Origin: Rhodospirillaceae bacterium bin65
GTDB taxonomy: Bacteria; Pseudomonadota; Alphaproteobacteria; Bin65
Direction of reading: 5' to 3'
Assembly (NCBI GenBank): GCA_002238725.1
Contig: MPMX01000007.1
Coordinates: 52,312-116,311, forward strand
DNA length: 64,000 bases
The notes beneath the pieces are model-generated. The model was not told the DNA's origin. It searched no databases and saw only the letters and a list, made by a program, of their open reading frames with translations. Positions 63,629-64,000 of this stretch are shown piece by piece. The first letter of the stretch is position 1, and each line of letters opens with the position of its first letter. Made by a program: the position numbers and the translations under genes.

Positions 63629-63668
63629 CCTCACCCTGAGTAGCCGCGAAGCGGCGTATCGAAGGGCG
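63629..63668. repeat. REP-like intergenic element, copy 2
   Basis: Begins CCTCACCCTGAG, ends TATCGAAGGGCG and has the tight stem GCCGC GAA GCGGC at 63643-63655. Together with copy 1 in opposite orientation it forms a BIME-like pair between the EI24-like gene and the convergent M20 gene. Confidence 0.65.
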
Positions 63669-63719
63669 TCCTCGAATGCGTCGGCGGTTTCGATGGAAAC
63701 GGACACACTCCAGGCCGCC

Positions 63720-64000
63720 CTATCCCCGGGCCAGTTCCTGCTCGACCAGGGTGGCCCAGTAGCTGGCGCCGAGCGGCAGGATTTCGTCGCTGAAATCGTA
63801 GTGCGGGTTATGCACCATGCAGCCGCCTTCCTCGCCGACGCCGTTGCCGATCCAGACATAGCTGCCGGGCTTGGCCTGGAGCATGAAGGCGAAATCCTCC
63901 GAGCCCATGACCGGCGGATCGTCGACCGCGACGTTGGCCTCGCCGACCACCTTCGCCGCGGCGCGGGCGGCCTTCTGCGTCTCCTCGGCCGTGTTGACCA
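63720..64000 (-). CDS. M20 family peptidase/amidohydrolase, C-terminal part
   Basis: The gene runs off the right edge; only the last 93 residues are visible, ending at 63720. The part shows TAEETQKAARAAAKVVGEA, then MGSEDFAFML, a conserved metallopeptidase block with the metal-binding Glu/Asp, and a final His in GCMVHNPHYDFSDEILP. These fit hippurate or N-acyl-amino-acid amidohydrolases. The start and the dimerisation domain are outside the window. Confidence 0.85.
   Translation of the reverse strand, partial: VNTAEETQKAARAAAKVVGEANVAVDDPPVMGSEDFAFMLQAKPGSYVWIGNGVGEEGGCMVHNPHYDFSDEILPLGASYWATLVEQELARG

Overview
The window is G+C-rich chromosomal DNA that looks alphaproteobacterial, probably Rhodospirillales-like. 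This is inferred from the ErpA/Xth pair, the pstSCAB-phoU-phoB order with long alphaproteobacterial-type PstC and PstA, an AmpG-like MFS protein, a TRAP transporter and many acyl-CoA and dicarboxylate catabolic genes. Nothing in the sequence fixes a species.

Layout. (1) 0.2-3.5 kb: housekeeping and small enzymes (ErpA, exonuclease III, an EthD-domain protein, a hotdog thioesterase, a Bcr/CflA-type efflux pump). (2) 3.8-18.2 kb: a likely biosynthetic cluster. It has one giant fully reducing, C-methylating type I polyketide synthase (KS-AT-DH-MT-psiKR-ER-KR-ACP followed by KS and a wrecked AT), a convergent alpha/beta hydrolase, and two paralogous 396-residue Rieske oxygenases in opposite orientation around a 107-residue orphan gene. 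The order suggests a saturated methyl-branched acyl chain, release by the hydrolase and oxidation by the Rieske enzymes, but this is inference. (3) 18.5-21.3 kb: ilvD, an intergenic region with a paired TGTCATGA repeat, a nucleoside deoxyribosyltransferase-like gene and tRNA-Thr(UGU). (4) 21.4-22.9 kb: a short A+T-richer stretch with small orphan genes directly behind the tRNA, possibly the scar of an integrated element. (5) 22.9-30 kb: PqiA-like protein, class III aminotransferase, a DUF7002/glycerate kinase reading frame, pyruvate kinase and a MetE-C-like protein. (6) 30-40 kb: an operon of citryl-CoA-lyase-like, PaaK-like ligase and alpha/beta hydrolase genes, then a VOC protein, a TRAP transporter, an isochorismatase-like hydrolase and a ThDP enzyme.

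(7) 40-51.9 kb: a long co-directional catabolic run. It encodes an FMN reductase, an aconitase-family hydratase in two subunits, an isocitrate-lyase-family C-C lyase, hydantoinase B, a fumarate-reductase-like flavoprotein with its Fe-S partner, hydantoinase A, an isochorismatase-fold protein lacking the usual cysteine, and a DMT transporter. Hydratase large/small plus lyase is the set that ends nicotinate breakdown in Eubacterium barkeri (dimethylmaleate hydratase and dimethylmalate lyase), so a ring-opening route to a branched dicarboxylate is a reasonable hypothesis. (8) 51.9-60.1 kb: malate synthase and the high-affinity phosphate uptake and PhoB regulon genes, with a strong hairpin terminator between pstS and pstC and no phoR nearby. 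(9) 60.1-64 kb: AmpG-like MFS, adenosine kinase, an EI24/CysZ-like membrane protein, a pair of intergenic REP-like elements and the C-terminal part of an M20 peptidase/amidohydrolase running off the right edge.

The most promising candidates for undescribed biology are the PKS/Rieske cluster and the hydratase-lyase-hydantoinase catabolic cluster. No rRNA, CRISPR array, transposase or integrase gene was seen.
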